Part shown: positions 38,280-49,785 of the stretch, one piece after another | Layout: the number at the start of each line of letters is the position of its first letter | Position numbering within the stretch: position 1 is the first letter of the stretch | Assembly: GCA_950295325.1 (NCBI GenBank) | Contig: OX485805.1 | Location: forward strand, 45,778,758 to 45,842,757 | Length of the DNA stretch: 64,000 nucleotides | Origin: Polytrichum commune | Taxonomy: Eukaryota > Streptophyta > Polytrichopsida > Polytrichales > Polytrichaceae | Direction of reading: 5' to 3' | The notes under the pieces: model-generated | The model's database searches: none | Seen by the model: only the letters and a program-made list of their open reading frames with translations | What the model was told of the DNA's origin: nothing | Program-made: the position numbers and the translations under genes

Positions 38280-38594
38280 CCCACCACTCCTTCCGAACTT
38301 GAAAACCGAAACACTCACAATATCCGATAATCATGGCTTTTGTAGTCATTCGAAAAGGGTGAAATAAAATGATGGCTCCGGCATCATGCAAGTGGTTATC
38401 TGCAAAATCAAAGATTGGCTGAAGCCACTTGTGAGTTTCTTGATTCCACGCAGGTATCGACGTTGGTGGGTTGGAGATCCCTGGAACGGGCAAGCCCTCT
38501 GGGATATCTGCAAGTATCAAGTCCAGACAGGGCTGGACACCGGTAGTCCCCTTGTAGAATCGCACTTTGCTTTTGGAATGCTGGTCAATAAACA

Positions 38595-41500
38595 AGCACA
38601 CCCAGATATCACTTTATATAAGTCTAGTTGGCTTCATTTCAGGTTAGAATCTAACACTTTGAAGCCTCGGCTCTAAGTTCAGATTTCAAGTGCTCACTTT
38701 ATATATGTCTACGTGGCCTCATTTCACGTTAGAATCTAGCAATATGAAGCCTCGGCTCTAAATTCATATTTGAAGTGCTCACTTTATATATGTCTACGTG
38801 GCCTCATTTCAGGTTAGAATCTAACAATATGAAGCCTCGGCTCTAAATTCATATTTCAAGTGCTCACTTTATATATGTCTACGTGGCCTCATTTCAGGTT
38901 AGAATCTAACAATATGAAGCCTCGACTCTAAATTCATATTTCGGGTGCTCACTTTATAAATGTCTAGTTGGCCTCATTTCAGGTTAGAATCTAACAATTA
39001 GAGGCCTCGGCTCTAAGTTCAAATTTCAGGTGCTCACTTTATGTTATTTTAGCTGGCCTCATTTCAGGTTAGAATCTAACTCTTTGAAAGTGGCTTTCGG
39101 TTTAGATTTCAAGTTCTCACATTATGTGGCTGTCCAATATATGGGTTTCGGGACCGAATCCTTCATTTTCAGGTCAAGAGGGTCACACCCTGAAGCCTCG
39201 GCTTCAAGGTTCAAATTAAAGGTGCTCACTTTATATATATCTAGTTGACCTCATTTCAGGTTAGAATCTAACACTTTGAAGCCTCGGCTCTAGGTTCAGA
39301 TTTCAAGTGCTCATTTTATATATGTTTAGTTGGCCTCATTTCAGGTTAGAATCTAACAATTTAAGCCTTGGCTCTAGGTTCAGATTTCAGGTGCTCACTT
39401 TATATAAGTCTAGTTGGCCTCATTTCAGGTTAGAATCTAACACTTTGAAGCCTCGGTTCTAGTTTGAGATTTCAAGTGGTCACTTTATATAAGTCTAGTT
39501 GGCCTCATTTCAGGTTAGAATATAACACTTTGAAGCCTCGGATCTACTTTGAGATTTCAGGTGCTCGCTTTATATATATCTAGTTGGCCTCATTTCAGGT
39601 TAGAATCTAACAATTAGAGGCCTCGGCTCTAGGTTCAGATTAAAGGTGCTCACTTTATGTTGTTTTAGTTGGCCTCATTTCAGGTTAGAATCTAAGTCTT
39701 TGAAAGTGGCCTATAGGCTTAGATATCAGGTTCTCACTTTATGTGGGTGTCCAATATATGGGTTTCGGGACCGAAACCTTCCTTTTGAGGTCTAGAGGGT
39801 CACACCCTGAAGCCTCGGCTTCAAGGTTCAAATTACAGGTGCTCACTTTATATATATCTAGTTGGCCTCATTTCAGGTTATAATCTAAAGCTTTGAAGCG
39901 GAGGCTCTAGGTTCAGATTTCAAGTGCTCTCACTTTATGTTGTTCTAGTTGGCCTCATTTCAGGTTAGAATCGAACACTTTGAAGCCTTGGCTCTAGGTT
40001 GAGATTTCGGGTGCTAACTTTATATATGTCTAGTTGGCCTCATTTCAGGTTAGAATCTAACACTTTGAAGCCTCGGCTCTACTTTGAGATTTCAGGTGCT
40101 CGCTTTATACATGTCTAGTTGGCCTCATTTCAGGTTAGAATCTAACAATTAGAGGCCTCGGCTCTAGGTTCAGATTTAAGGTGCTCACTTTACGTTGTTT
40201 TAGTTGGCCTCATTTCAGGTTAGAATCTAGAATTTGAAGGTTGGCTATAGGCTAAGATTTCAGGTTCTCACTCTATGTTGTTTTAGTTGGCCTCATTTCA
40301 GGTTAGAATCTAAGTCTTTGAAAGTGGCATATAGGCTTAGATATCAGGTTATCACTTTATGTGGATGTCCAATATATGGGTTTCGGGACCGAAACCTTTA
40401 TTTGGAGGTCCCTAAATGGCCTCATTTCAGGTTAGAAACTACCACTTTGAAGCCTCGGCTCCACTTTGAGATTTCAAGTGCTCATTTTATATATGTCTAG
40501 TTGGCCACATTTCAGGTTAAAATCAAACAATTCAAAACCTCGGCTCTAGGTTGAGATTTCGGGTGCTAACTTTATATATGTCTAGTTGGCCTCATTTCAG
40601 GTTAGAATCTAACACTTTGAAGCCTCGGCTCTAGTTTGAGATTTCAAGTGCTCACTTTATATATGTCTAGTTGGCCTCATTTCAGGTTGGAATCTTACAA
40701 TTAGAGGCCTCGGCTCTAGGTTCAGATTTTTGGTGATCACTCTATGTTGTTTTAGTTGGCCTCATTTCGGGTTAGAATCTAAGTTTTTGAAAGTGGCATA
40801 TAGGCTTTGATATCAGGTTATCACTTTATGTGGATGTCCAATATATGGGTTTCGGGACCGAAACCTTCCTTTTGAGGTCTAGAAGGTCACACCCTGAGAT
40901 CTCGGCTTCAAGGTTCAAATTACAGGTGCTCACTTTATATAAGTCTAGTTGGCCTCATTTCAGGTTAGAGTCTTAAGCTTTGAAGCCTCGGCTCTAGGTT
41001 CAGATTTCAAGTGCTCACTTTATATAAGTCTAGTTGGCCTCATTTCAGGTTATAATCTAAAGCTTTCAAGCCTCGGCTCTAGTTTGATATTTCGGGTGCT
41101 CACTTTATATATGTGTAGTTGGCCTCATTTCAAGTTAGAATGTAGAATTTGAGGATGGGCTCTAGGCTTAGATTTCAGGTTCTCATATTATGTGGCTGTC
41201 CAATATATGGGGTTCGGGACCGAAACCTTCCTTTGGAGGTCCCTGGGTGGCCTCATTTGAACTTAGAAACTAACACTTTCAGGCCTCGGCTCTACTTTGA
41301 GATTTCAAATGCTCACTTTATATGTGTGTAGTTGGCCTCATTTTAAGTTAGAATGTAGAATTTGAAGGTGGGCTCTAGGCTTAGATTTCAGGTTCTCAGA
41401 TTATGTGGCTGTCTAATATATGGGGTTCGGGACCGAAACCTTCATCGGGAGGTCCCTAGGCTATCCAATATATGGGGTTCGGGACTGAAACCTTCATTTG

Positions 41501-44165
41501 GAGGTCCCTAGGCTGTCCAATATATGGGGTTCGGGACCGAAACCTTCATTTGGCGGTCCCTAGGCTGTCCAATATATGGGGTTCGGGACCGAAACCTTTT
41601 TTTGGAGGTCCCTAGGTGGCCTCATTTGAATTTAGAAACTAACACTTTCAAGCCTCGGCTCTACTTTGAGATTTCAAGTGCTCACTTTATATGTGTGTAG
41701 TTGGCCTCATTTCAAGTTAGAATGTAGAATTTGAAGGTGGGCTCTAGGCTTAGATTTCAGGTTCTCACATTATGTGGTTGTCCAATATATGGGGTTCGGG
41801 ACCGAAACCTTTTTTGGAGGTCCCTAAATGGCCTCATTTTAAGTTAGAAACTAACACTTTCAAGCCTCGGCTCTACTTTGAGATTTCAAGTGCTCACTTT
41901 ATATATGTGTAGTTGGCCTCATTTCAAGTTAGAATGTAGAATTTGAAGGTGGGCTCTAGGCTTAGATTTCAGGTTCTCACATTATGTGGCTGTCCAATAT
42001 ATGGGGTTCGGGACCGAAACCTTCCTTTGGAGGTCCCTGGGTGGCCTCATTTGAACTTAGAAACTAACACTTTCAGGCCTCGGCTCTATTTTGAGATTTC
42101 AAATGCTCACTTTATATGTGTGTAGTTGGCCTCATTTTAAGTTAGAATGTAGAATTTGAAGGTGGGCTCTAGACTTAGATTTCAGGTTCTCAGATTATGT
42201 GGCTGTCCAATATATGGGGTTCGGGACCGAAACCTTCATCGGGAGGTCCCTAGGCTGTCCAATATATGGGGTTCGGGACCGAAACCTTCATTTGGAGGTC
42301 CCTAGGCTGTCCAATATATGGGGTTCGGGACCGAAACCTTCATTTGGCGGTCCCTAGGCTGTCCAATATATGGGGTTCGGGACTAAAACTTTTTTTGGAG
42401 GTCCCTAGGTGGCCTCATTTGAATTTAGAAACTAACACTTTCAAGCCTCGGCTCTACTTTGAGATTTCAAGTGCTCACTTTATATATGTGTAGTTGGCCT
42501 CATTTCAAGTTAGAATGTAGAATTTGAAGCTGGGCTCTAGGCTTAGATTTCAGGTTCTCACATTATGTGGCTGTCCAATATATGGGGTTCGGGACCGAAA
42601 CCTTCCTTGGGAGGTCCCTAGGTGGCGTCATTTCAACTTAGAAACTAACACTTTCAAGCCTCGGCTCTACTTTGAGATTTCAAATGCTCACTTTATATGT
42701 GTGTAGTTGGCCTCATTTCAAGTTAGAATGTAGAATTTGAAGGTGGGCTCTAGGCTTAGATTTCAAGTTCTCATATTATGTGGCTGTCCAATATATGGGG
42801 TTCGGGACCGAAACCTTCCTTGGGAGGTCCCTAGGTCGCCTCATTTCAACTTAGAAACTAACACTTTCAAGCCTCGGCTCTACTTTGAGATTTCACGTGC
42901 TCACTTTATATGTGTGTAGTTGGCCTCATTTCAAGTTAGAAAATGGAGGATTTGAATTGGGCTCTAGGCTTAGATTTCAGGTTCTCATATTATGTGGCTG
43001 TCCAATATATGGGGTTCGGGACCGAAACCTTCCTTGGGAGGTCCCTAGGTGGCCTCATTTCAATTTAGAAACTAACACTTTCAAGCCTCGGCTCTACTTT
43101 GAGATTTCACGTGCTCACTTTATATGTGTGTAGTTGGCCTCATTTCAAGTTAGAAAATGGAGAATTTGAATTGGGCTCTAGGCTTAGATTTCAGGTTCTC
43201 ATATTATGTGGCTGTCCAATATATGGGGTTCGGGACCGAAACCTTCCTTGGGAGGTCCCTAGGTGGCCTCATTTCAATTTAGAAACTAACACTTTCAAGC
43301 CTCGGCTCTACTTTGAGATTTCACGTGCTCACTTTATATGTGTGTAGTTGGCCTCATTTCAAGTTAGAATGTAGAATTTGAAGGTGGGCTCTAGGCTTAG
43401 ATTTCAGGTTCTCACATTATGTGGTTGTCCAATATATGGGGTTCGGGACCGAAACCTTTTTTGGAGGTCCCTAAATGGCCTCATTTTAAGTTAGAAACTA
43501 ACACTTTCAAGCCTCGGCTCTACTTTGAGATTTCACGTGCTCACTTTATATATGTGTAGTTGGCCTCATTTCAAGTTAGAATGTAGAATTTGAAGGTGGG
43601 CTCTAGGCTTAGATTTCAGGTTCTCACATTATGTGGCTGTCCAATATATGGGGTTCGGGACCGAAACCTTCCTTTGGAGGTCCCTGGGTGGCCTCATTTG
43701 AACTTAGAAACTAACACTTTCAGGCCTCGGCTCTACTTTGAGATTTCAAATGCTCACTTTATATGTGTGTAGTTGGCCTCATTTCAAGTTAGAAAATGGA
43801 GAATTTGAATTGGGCTCTAGGCTTAGATTTCAGGTTCTCATATTATGTGGCTGTCCAATATATGGGGTTCGGGACCAAAACCTTCCTTTGGAGGTCCCTA
43901 GGTGGCCTCATTTCAATTTAGAAACTAACACTTTCAAGCCTCGGCTCTACTTTGAGATTTCACGTGCTCACTTTATATGTGTGTAGTTGGCCTCATTTCA
44001 AGTTAGAAAATGGAGAATTTGAATTGGGCTCTAGGCTTAGATTTCAGGTTCTCATATTATGTGGCTGTCCAATATATGGGGTTCGGGACCGAAACCTTCC
44101 TTTGGAGGTCCCTAGGTGGCCTCATTTCAACTTAGAAACTAACACTTTGAATCCTCGGCTCTACT
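38595..44165. repeat. Satellite-like tandem array with 85-bp and 213-bp periods
   Basis: The left half consists mainly of 85-bp units (GGCCTCATTTCAGGTTAGAA, then AAGCCTCGGCTCTA, AAGTGCTCACTTTATATA); starts fall at 38,715, 38,800, 38,885 and 38,970. From about 41.1 kb a 213-214-bp unit dominates, combining the 85-bp part with about 128 bp that include CCAATATATGGGGTTCGGGA. Starts fall near 42,571, 42,784, 42,998, 43,212 and 43,425. A shorter unit of about 57 bp is tandem at 41,450-41,600 and 42,200-42,400, and about 0.8 kb is duplicated (41,149 with 41,943). Because 214 is not a multiple of three, the many 60-82-codon frames are repeat artefacts. The array begins next to the first methyltransferase-like exon and ends before MULE copy 2. 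Confidence 0.95.
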
Positions 44166-44706
44166 TTGAGATGTCTTTGAATCCTCGGCATGTCTACTCC
44201 AACACTCCCAAAACCATCCCTTGAACTGAACACATCTTACGGCACTCGAGAGTCCATAACTTATGATTCTAAAACAAAGGAGATGAGTATCACGAGATCT
44301 TATACAAGTGTTCGCACGAGGGACAGTCCTATATTTAATGCCCACTTGGGTCTTTGTCATTTGTTCTATTCCTGTCTTGAAACGTCAAGTCTATCTCTAG
44401 ACCTTGTTATGAATCATGCTTTAAGTCGGCGCCAAATAATCATATTTAATTGCTTGTCAAATAGAATGTCTACCATGACTTGCACGCTGTACTTATATAT
44501 ATCGTGACAGCGTTACCCATCACTTTTAGACTCAAGGGCGACTGTTTCCATATTGAAAATATTAGTATAGCTTTTGTTCAGAGTTCATCCATCATGTGGA
44601 TCATGTCATTGTCTTTGGCAGCCCATTTGTAATATATAGATGGCCCACAATGTTCAAAATCCTCTCTCATATTTTCCTCTTAGTGCAAGTCCTCACTCCC
44701 CTCATC
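44166..44706. other. Spacer upstream of MULE copy 2
   Basis: A TATATATA word lies near 44,493. An in-frame ATG at 44,596 would add 37 mainly hydrophobic residues to the transposase, but copy 1 supports the start at 44,707. Confidence 0.4.
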
Positions 44707-47700
44707 ATGGCTCATATTCCTGCTAAAGCAGAGTTGGGGATGGTTGTCCTCTATGCACATGGAGTGAGAGTCCCACTTACCTTTCGGATGGAAGAGGACG
44801 GACTAGCTCACGTGACGTCACAACGTCTGAGTCTTCGGTTTGGCTTCAGAGAGGACACTATTAGTGTTGAGGAGGATATTTTTGATGATTTGACGTCAGA
44901 GCTTACACACACGCTTGGTCGGTTATCGCAGCGAGATGAGAGCAATAATTTGTTTTGGAGTCTTTATCCAGATAGTTACCGAGTGTATGGCCTCACTGAT
45001 TCTCAGATGGCTGCATCTACTGAGATCCTCACTCCTCGTTGTTCCTCTACCTGCACCATTCAAACTCTTCTGCCACGTGATGTGAAGCTCAAGCTCAAGC
45101 CCGGTCTCGACACGCCAATTGTAGAAAACGTTAGAGTTCAGTCTGTAATTACACTTTCTTCAGATGAAGAGGGCAGTCCCACCAAGCCCCCGCCTCAGGT
45201 TATAGTTAGTGGGAACGCTCCTAAAGTATATCCTTTGTCGCAAGAGACTGTTAGCATATTTTCATTGCTAAAACAACTTGCAGGAAGGCCGGGAAAAAAA
45301 ATATTCTAAAAAAATTAGATTACTCAGTGATTAGACATGAGATAGTAGAGTACCTTCCTGCTGTGTTCGATGGTGTCGTCATATTTGAGTTGCCACCCGC
45401 TGGTGACACGGCCGCACGGTCACAGGCCAAGTCAATGCAGGGAATGGACAAGCGTTACGACGGCCATGTGTGGGCGAAGACCATTACAACCAACATCACA
45501 AACAACGTTGGTTTGTCCTTTCGTTATTCCACCTGCGTTGCAACAACAAGGAGTGCGAATATTTGAACCGCCGACCTCGCATTTTCCAAGTCAACGAGAC
45601 AGAGTTTGAAGGTTGTATCCTCCAAGCCTTTGTAGTGGATCAATCACCCCCAACTGACTCTACGCTTGTTTGCAAGGTATGTAAAGAACCCCCGACATGT
45701 ATTGCCAAATGTGGAGCTAAGATTTATTATGTGGTTGGCAAAAGCAACCAAACCAGAGCGTGTATCCACCTAGGGACTCATGATCACCCAGTCAAGGTGG
45801 GCGACTACAGAGACACTAAGGCTAAGATTAGTGGCCTAATTGAAGAGCAGATCGAGAAGACTCCACAAGCTACCAAGAGTGCAGTGGTGTTGGAGGCTAG
45901 CAAAGTTCTAATTGGAAACTATCTTCTTCAACCCGAGGACGCGCCACCAAAGAAGTTGACTATAGAGGAACTTGTTCCTGTATTTGACCGATGCAAGGAC
46001 ATGGCTTCCCCAAACATCCGCAACAAGGTCATGAGCTTCCGTTTCCTGAGAAGGTATGGTGTCATAGACTCTATCACCAAACTCCGTGGAATCAGTTTAT
46101 GGGCCTTTGTTCAGGAGAACAAATTTCCAGGTCAAGGGGCTGATCTTGACAAGGTTTTTGTCTTTAAGATGTCGGAAGTCGGGCCTGGTAGTGGGGTAGA
46201 CTTGGTGAAGCGTATGCAGCCCGGTGAAGATTTGGAGAATGCTTGGATGATGTTTGACCATGTCAAACGGGTAAGACAATGGACCACAATGGTATGCCAT
46301 GTTTATGATTCCACGTATTGCCGTGTCATGACCATTGCAAGCTGTGACATGCAATCCGAGGACTCTGAAGCCCATATCGTTTTCTGGAAGAATCTCAATG
46401 CTGTCATGGAGAGGAATGGCGTTGTCAAGCCCAACTTCAAGGGTTTCATGGCCGACAACGCCCAGGCCAATTGGAATGCAGTTCGGGTCATATATGGCAA
46501 CGGGAAGAAGGAGGACCGCATGGACGACCGGGAGAGAACCTGTCAGTTTCACTGGACCCAGTCTATGGTTAAGTATACCGAGAAGTACATTCCCGAAGAA
46601 CTCTGGGAGCAACACAAGAAGATGTGCCACCAATATAGGACCGCGAGGACCATGGACCAAGCGGAGAGTCTGTACCACGGGCTACGTGCATGGTGGGTAT
46701 CCGCCGGGGCAGTGACAGAGAAGGCACTAAACAAACTAGAGTTGTGGCTTGCATTCTGGCACTACCGTTATCGCCAATGGGGAGGTTTCATGACCGGGGT
46801 ATGTTTTCCCAAAACATTTCATTTTCTTCATTTTTTTCACATTATCCTAATCTGAAACAACTTTTCTCTAATTTGTAACTACTTCCACTATGTATTCACA
46901 GAAATTTTCAGAAGAAGAACTAGCAGAAATGCCTTCATGTAATCTCGCCAAAACAATACACAACAAGTGGCTTCAAGCGTCTGGAAACAGCGGCGGCGAC
47001 CTCTACGTGGCTACAATGGACGACTTCGTTCGAGGCTTCCTACAGGTTGTCAATTACTACCAATTCCTAAAAGGTGACGTCGGCGGAACAAGCCCTACAA
47101 AAAAAAAACTCAAATTAAGGATGGCAGAACGCAGGGCGAAACAAACAGGTAATCCCTTAGTGCTTGAAGATCCCATGTTGGACATGCATGGAGCAGAAGA
47201 GTTCTGTACCCGTGAGCCTCGCATGGCTGGAGAAGAGGTATTCGGGTCCACGAAGCGGAAAGCAGATCTACCTCTTGGAACTGAAGAGGAGTCTCATCGG
47301 CCTGACAAGGTAAACTTCTCACATCCAAGAGGTTCAGGACGTGTTGTGAGGTCTCGTCCTATGCAGATGCCCATCATTATAGAAGAAGATATTGAAGATG
47401 ATACACATGTCCAAGAAGATCACCCCCCTGCGCTTGAGCCTGAGAGCATCCCTCCGTCCCCACCGAACGAGGGAGGGATCCGTCATGTCAATGCTGTTGA
47501 AGAGACAAAGGTTAACGTCAAGGAGTGGCACATATCAAGACTTCCCAAGACCTCGGCGAAGTGCTGTTGGGCCCAGAGAGCTGTTACGAAGAAGAAGTGT
47601 ACCGAGAGAATTGTGAGGGGCGCCAATTCGACCGCCGCGCCTACCTACACCGGAGTTTGGACTAATATACGCAAGAATGTTTCAGAGAGGACAAAATTCT

Positions 47701-48395
47701 TCTTCTGCTCCGACGACATTGACAGGTGCGTGAAGGGCACAAGGCGCAAATGGGTTGCTAAGCACTCTGCAGACCAAGAAATGCCCCTGATTCCAGACGT
47801 TTGGCCGGTGAAGCTAGGCACAAACCTCAAGCTCACTGAAATTCTTGCCCTTGAAGCGGTTGGATTCCAACTCCCGCATAAGAAACCGGTCTCTCCAAGA
47901 CGCCTCTTCTTTTCTGCCCCGCCGCCTGCAAATCTCAGTGCGGTGCCTGTTCCTGCAGAAGCAGACCGCTACCCTGGCAAGAGAGACGGCAAGATGGTCA
48001 AACGCACTGCCACTCGCCCAAATCCGGCGTAACGACTCTCCATGGCCTCCTCCGACTCCCTCAAAGCTCGCCTCCGTTCCATCACTATGATACCTCATCC
48101 AGGCCATGGTTGCATCATCGGGCTGGATTCAGGTGTTCCTCCTGCCATCACACAGTACCAAGTCACCATCAGCTCTTTCCTGGGTTGCACTTGCCCTGCA
48201 TTCAAGAAGACGATGACTAAGTTCCGAGGGAGGACCCAATTCTCTTATTGCAAGCATGTGTACTTCATCCTTTTGAAGGTTTGCCACTGTGATCCCGAGG
48301 CCGACCTTTTCATTCACGCGCCTACCTTTAGCTTCAACGAGGTCAAGCTAGTCCTAGAAAGCGGACTCTTGACTCACCCTTTGGCTAAAAAGTAG
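44707..48395 (+). pseudogene. MULE-like transposase with SWIM zinc finger, copy 2 (better preserved)
   Basis: Exon 1 is 44,707-46,798 and exon 2 is 46,902-48,395, with a phase-0 intron at the same place as in copy 1. Order: unknown N-terminal domain (LYAHGVRVPLTFRME...YRVYGLTDSQMAAST); SUMO-interaction-like VITLSSDEEG (about 45,147); a zinc module with CKVCKEPPTC and CIHLGTHDHPV, resembling the WRKY/GCM/FLYWCH type in Mutator-like transposases; a DDE core with VYDSTYC (46,300), FMADNAQANW (46,446) and CQFHW (46,540); a variable linker; and a SWIM finger (CTCPAF, YCKHVYF at 48,186-48,270). Breaks: frameshifts near 45,285 and 45,536, and TAA at 48,030. The rest is open over long stretches and GC-richer than copy 1, so it is younger. 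A functional relative probably exists elsewhere in the genome. Confidence 0.85.
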
Positions 48396-49574
48396 GAGGC
48401 AATCTACAAATAGCCTAGACTCTTGTCAATGGACGGTGGCCACTCAAAATTCCCTCGTCATTACATGAATTGAGTCAGCAATATAAGATTCATATTGTCT
48501 TTTTCAATATAAAGGGTCTTGTCATTCACATTGATTGCATTGTGTATCTATATCTTTAACCACTAATGTCTTGCCACCTAGCACAAGTACACTATGCATG
48601 ACTACTTTGTAAGCACCCACCAATGCACTATTAGTAGATAGATAGATAGAAACTCCGGTCCCTTTTAAGGGCTGCACTATTGGTACTAACTATGTATCGC
48701 TTTATAATTGCCAATCAATGGTTGTTCACTTGGTTTCATTGATTGAATTTAATGCGTTTTGGTTTGCCCCTTGCCATTTTGGTGTAACTACGAACCTCCG
48801 GCTCCACTACAGGACAAACTACATTCACGTCCATTTTCAGCACCACACTTGGCATTTGTCCTAGGTGGGAACGTTTCAACAATGGACCTCGTCCCCTCAA
48901 CCCACTAAGTGTTTCCCGGGACTAAGTTCCCGGGGGGATTTTTCCAACCTTCGAGTATGCATGAGGTGGCAAGGGCACCTCCACCTTCTCCTCAAAAACC
49001 AATGTGTCACTAGTATCCTGTGCTGGTGAAGGGTCTCCTCTCGGAACTAATCGGACCTCGAGATCCCCCATCACTTCAAGCCCCTGGCTACAAACCTCCA
49101 CCTGCTCCTCTTCCCCACCCTCCACATATGGTTGAAACGGGCCTACACAGTCACCAAGTGAAACAGCAACACCTCTGTCCTCATCCATAACCCTAGCAGT
49201 AGATGGCCCAACCCTATAGTGATTAGGTAGCAAAAAATCAATCGAAAAAAAAAAAAAAAAAAATCGACCATAGCCCAAGGTTATATATCCCTGAGAAAGG
49301 TGCTTGGCGCCCTTGAGAAACGACCTTCGAAGAAATAAACACTATATTCGTTAATTGGAGACTTTGGAAAGTCTCAAAATAAATTGGACCCGTAGTTTCG
49401 GATGCGAATATTGTGAACGTAGCGAACATGGGGAACATGGGGAACAATGGCAACATAATGTTTTAAAGATCCATATGTGATGAATATATATGTTTCTAAA
49501 TATAGTAATTATTCAGTTGATAATCAAAACTATGCCAACACAATATTCCAATGACACGGAATTGCAAATTAGTA
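48396..49574. other. Spacer with an unsupported minus-strand ORF
   Basis: A minus-strand frame from ATG 49,188 to 48,922 (89 residues, acidic: GGEEEQVEVCSQGLEV) matches nothing I know. A GATA run lies at about 48,636-48,650 and an A18-type tract near 49,245. Confidence 0.3.
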
Positions 49575-49765
49575 TCTGCAATAGAATTATATAGTTTAGG
49601 GTCCACATCCGTAAAAACACAGACATAAAAAACATTTAGATTCCACATCCGTAAATCAACGCATCCATGCAATATAATTATATAGTTTAGGGTCCACATC
49701 CGTAAAAACACAAACATAAAAAACATTTGGATTCCTCATCCGTAAATCTGATAGTATATATATTT
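49575..49765. repeat. Two tandem 91-bp units with CATCCGTAAA half-sites
   Basis: GTTTAGGGTCCACATCCGTA at 49,594 and 49,685 begins units that also contain AACATAAAAAACATTT and a second CATCCGTAAATC. The CCGTAAA words look like half-sites of the palindromes found farther right. They lie in the presumed 3' flank of the DUF7869-type gene. Confidence 0.75.
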
Positions 49766-49785
49766 CGTCCAAACCTACGTCAATA

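Larger units (their letters stand above)
35693..38585 (-). pseudogene. Beta-class DNA/RNA methyltransferase-like gene, interrupted
   Basis: Minus-strand exons: about 38,585-38,280; about 36,835-36,742; 36,619-36,322; 36,226-36,026; and about 35,937-35,693. The first exon has LILADIPEGLP in the place of a DPPY-type catalytic motif and FHPFRMTTKAMI. Later come LRVVDLASQWGM, FIILGPWQTMRFG and then PGDVVLDCTAATGSS, which fits the SAM-binding DxFxGxG motif of N4/N6 enzymes with weakened glycines. GSSIHACRNVERHIVALEAD joins in phase across a 95-nt intron. The catalytic-then-SAM motif order is that of the beta class. The last exon is one base out of phase with my best splice sites. A repeat of about 1.4 kb separates the first two exons. 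Both key motifs are altered, so it is probably non-catalytic or dead. Confidence 0.5.

Noticed and set aside
38595-44165. More than a dozen open frames of 60-82 codons ending in AHFICV-like residues
   Set aside because: They repeat with the array period (213-214 bp, not a multiple of three), so the same protein appears in shifting frames. They are by-products of the satellite.
48922-49188. Acidic 89-codon minus-strand ORF
   Set aside because: No homologue recognised, no promoter, and it lies just next to a poly-A tract. Kept only as a note in the spacer entry.
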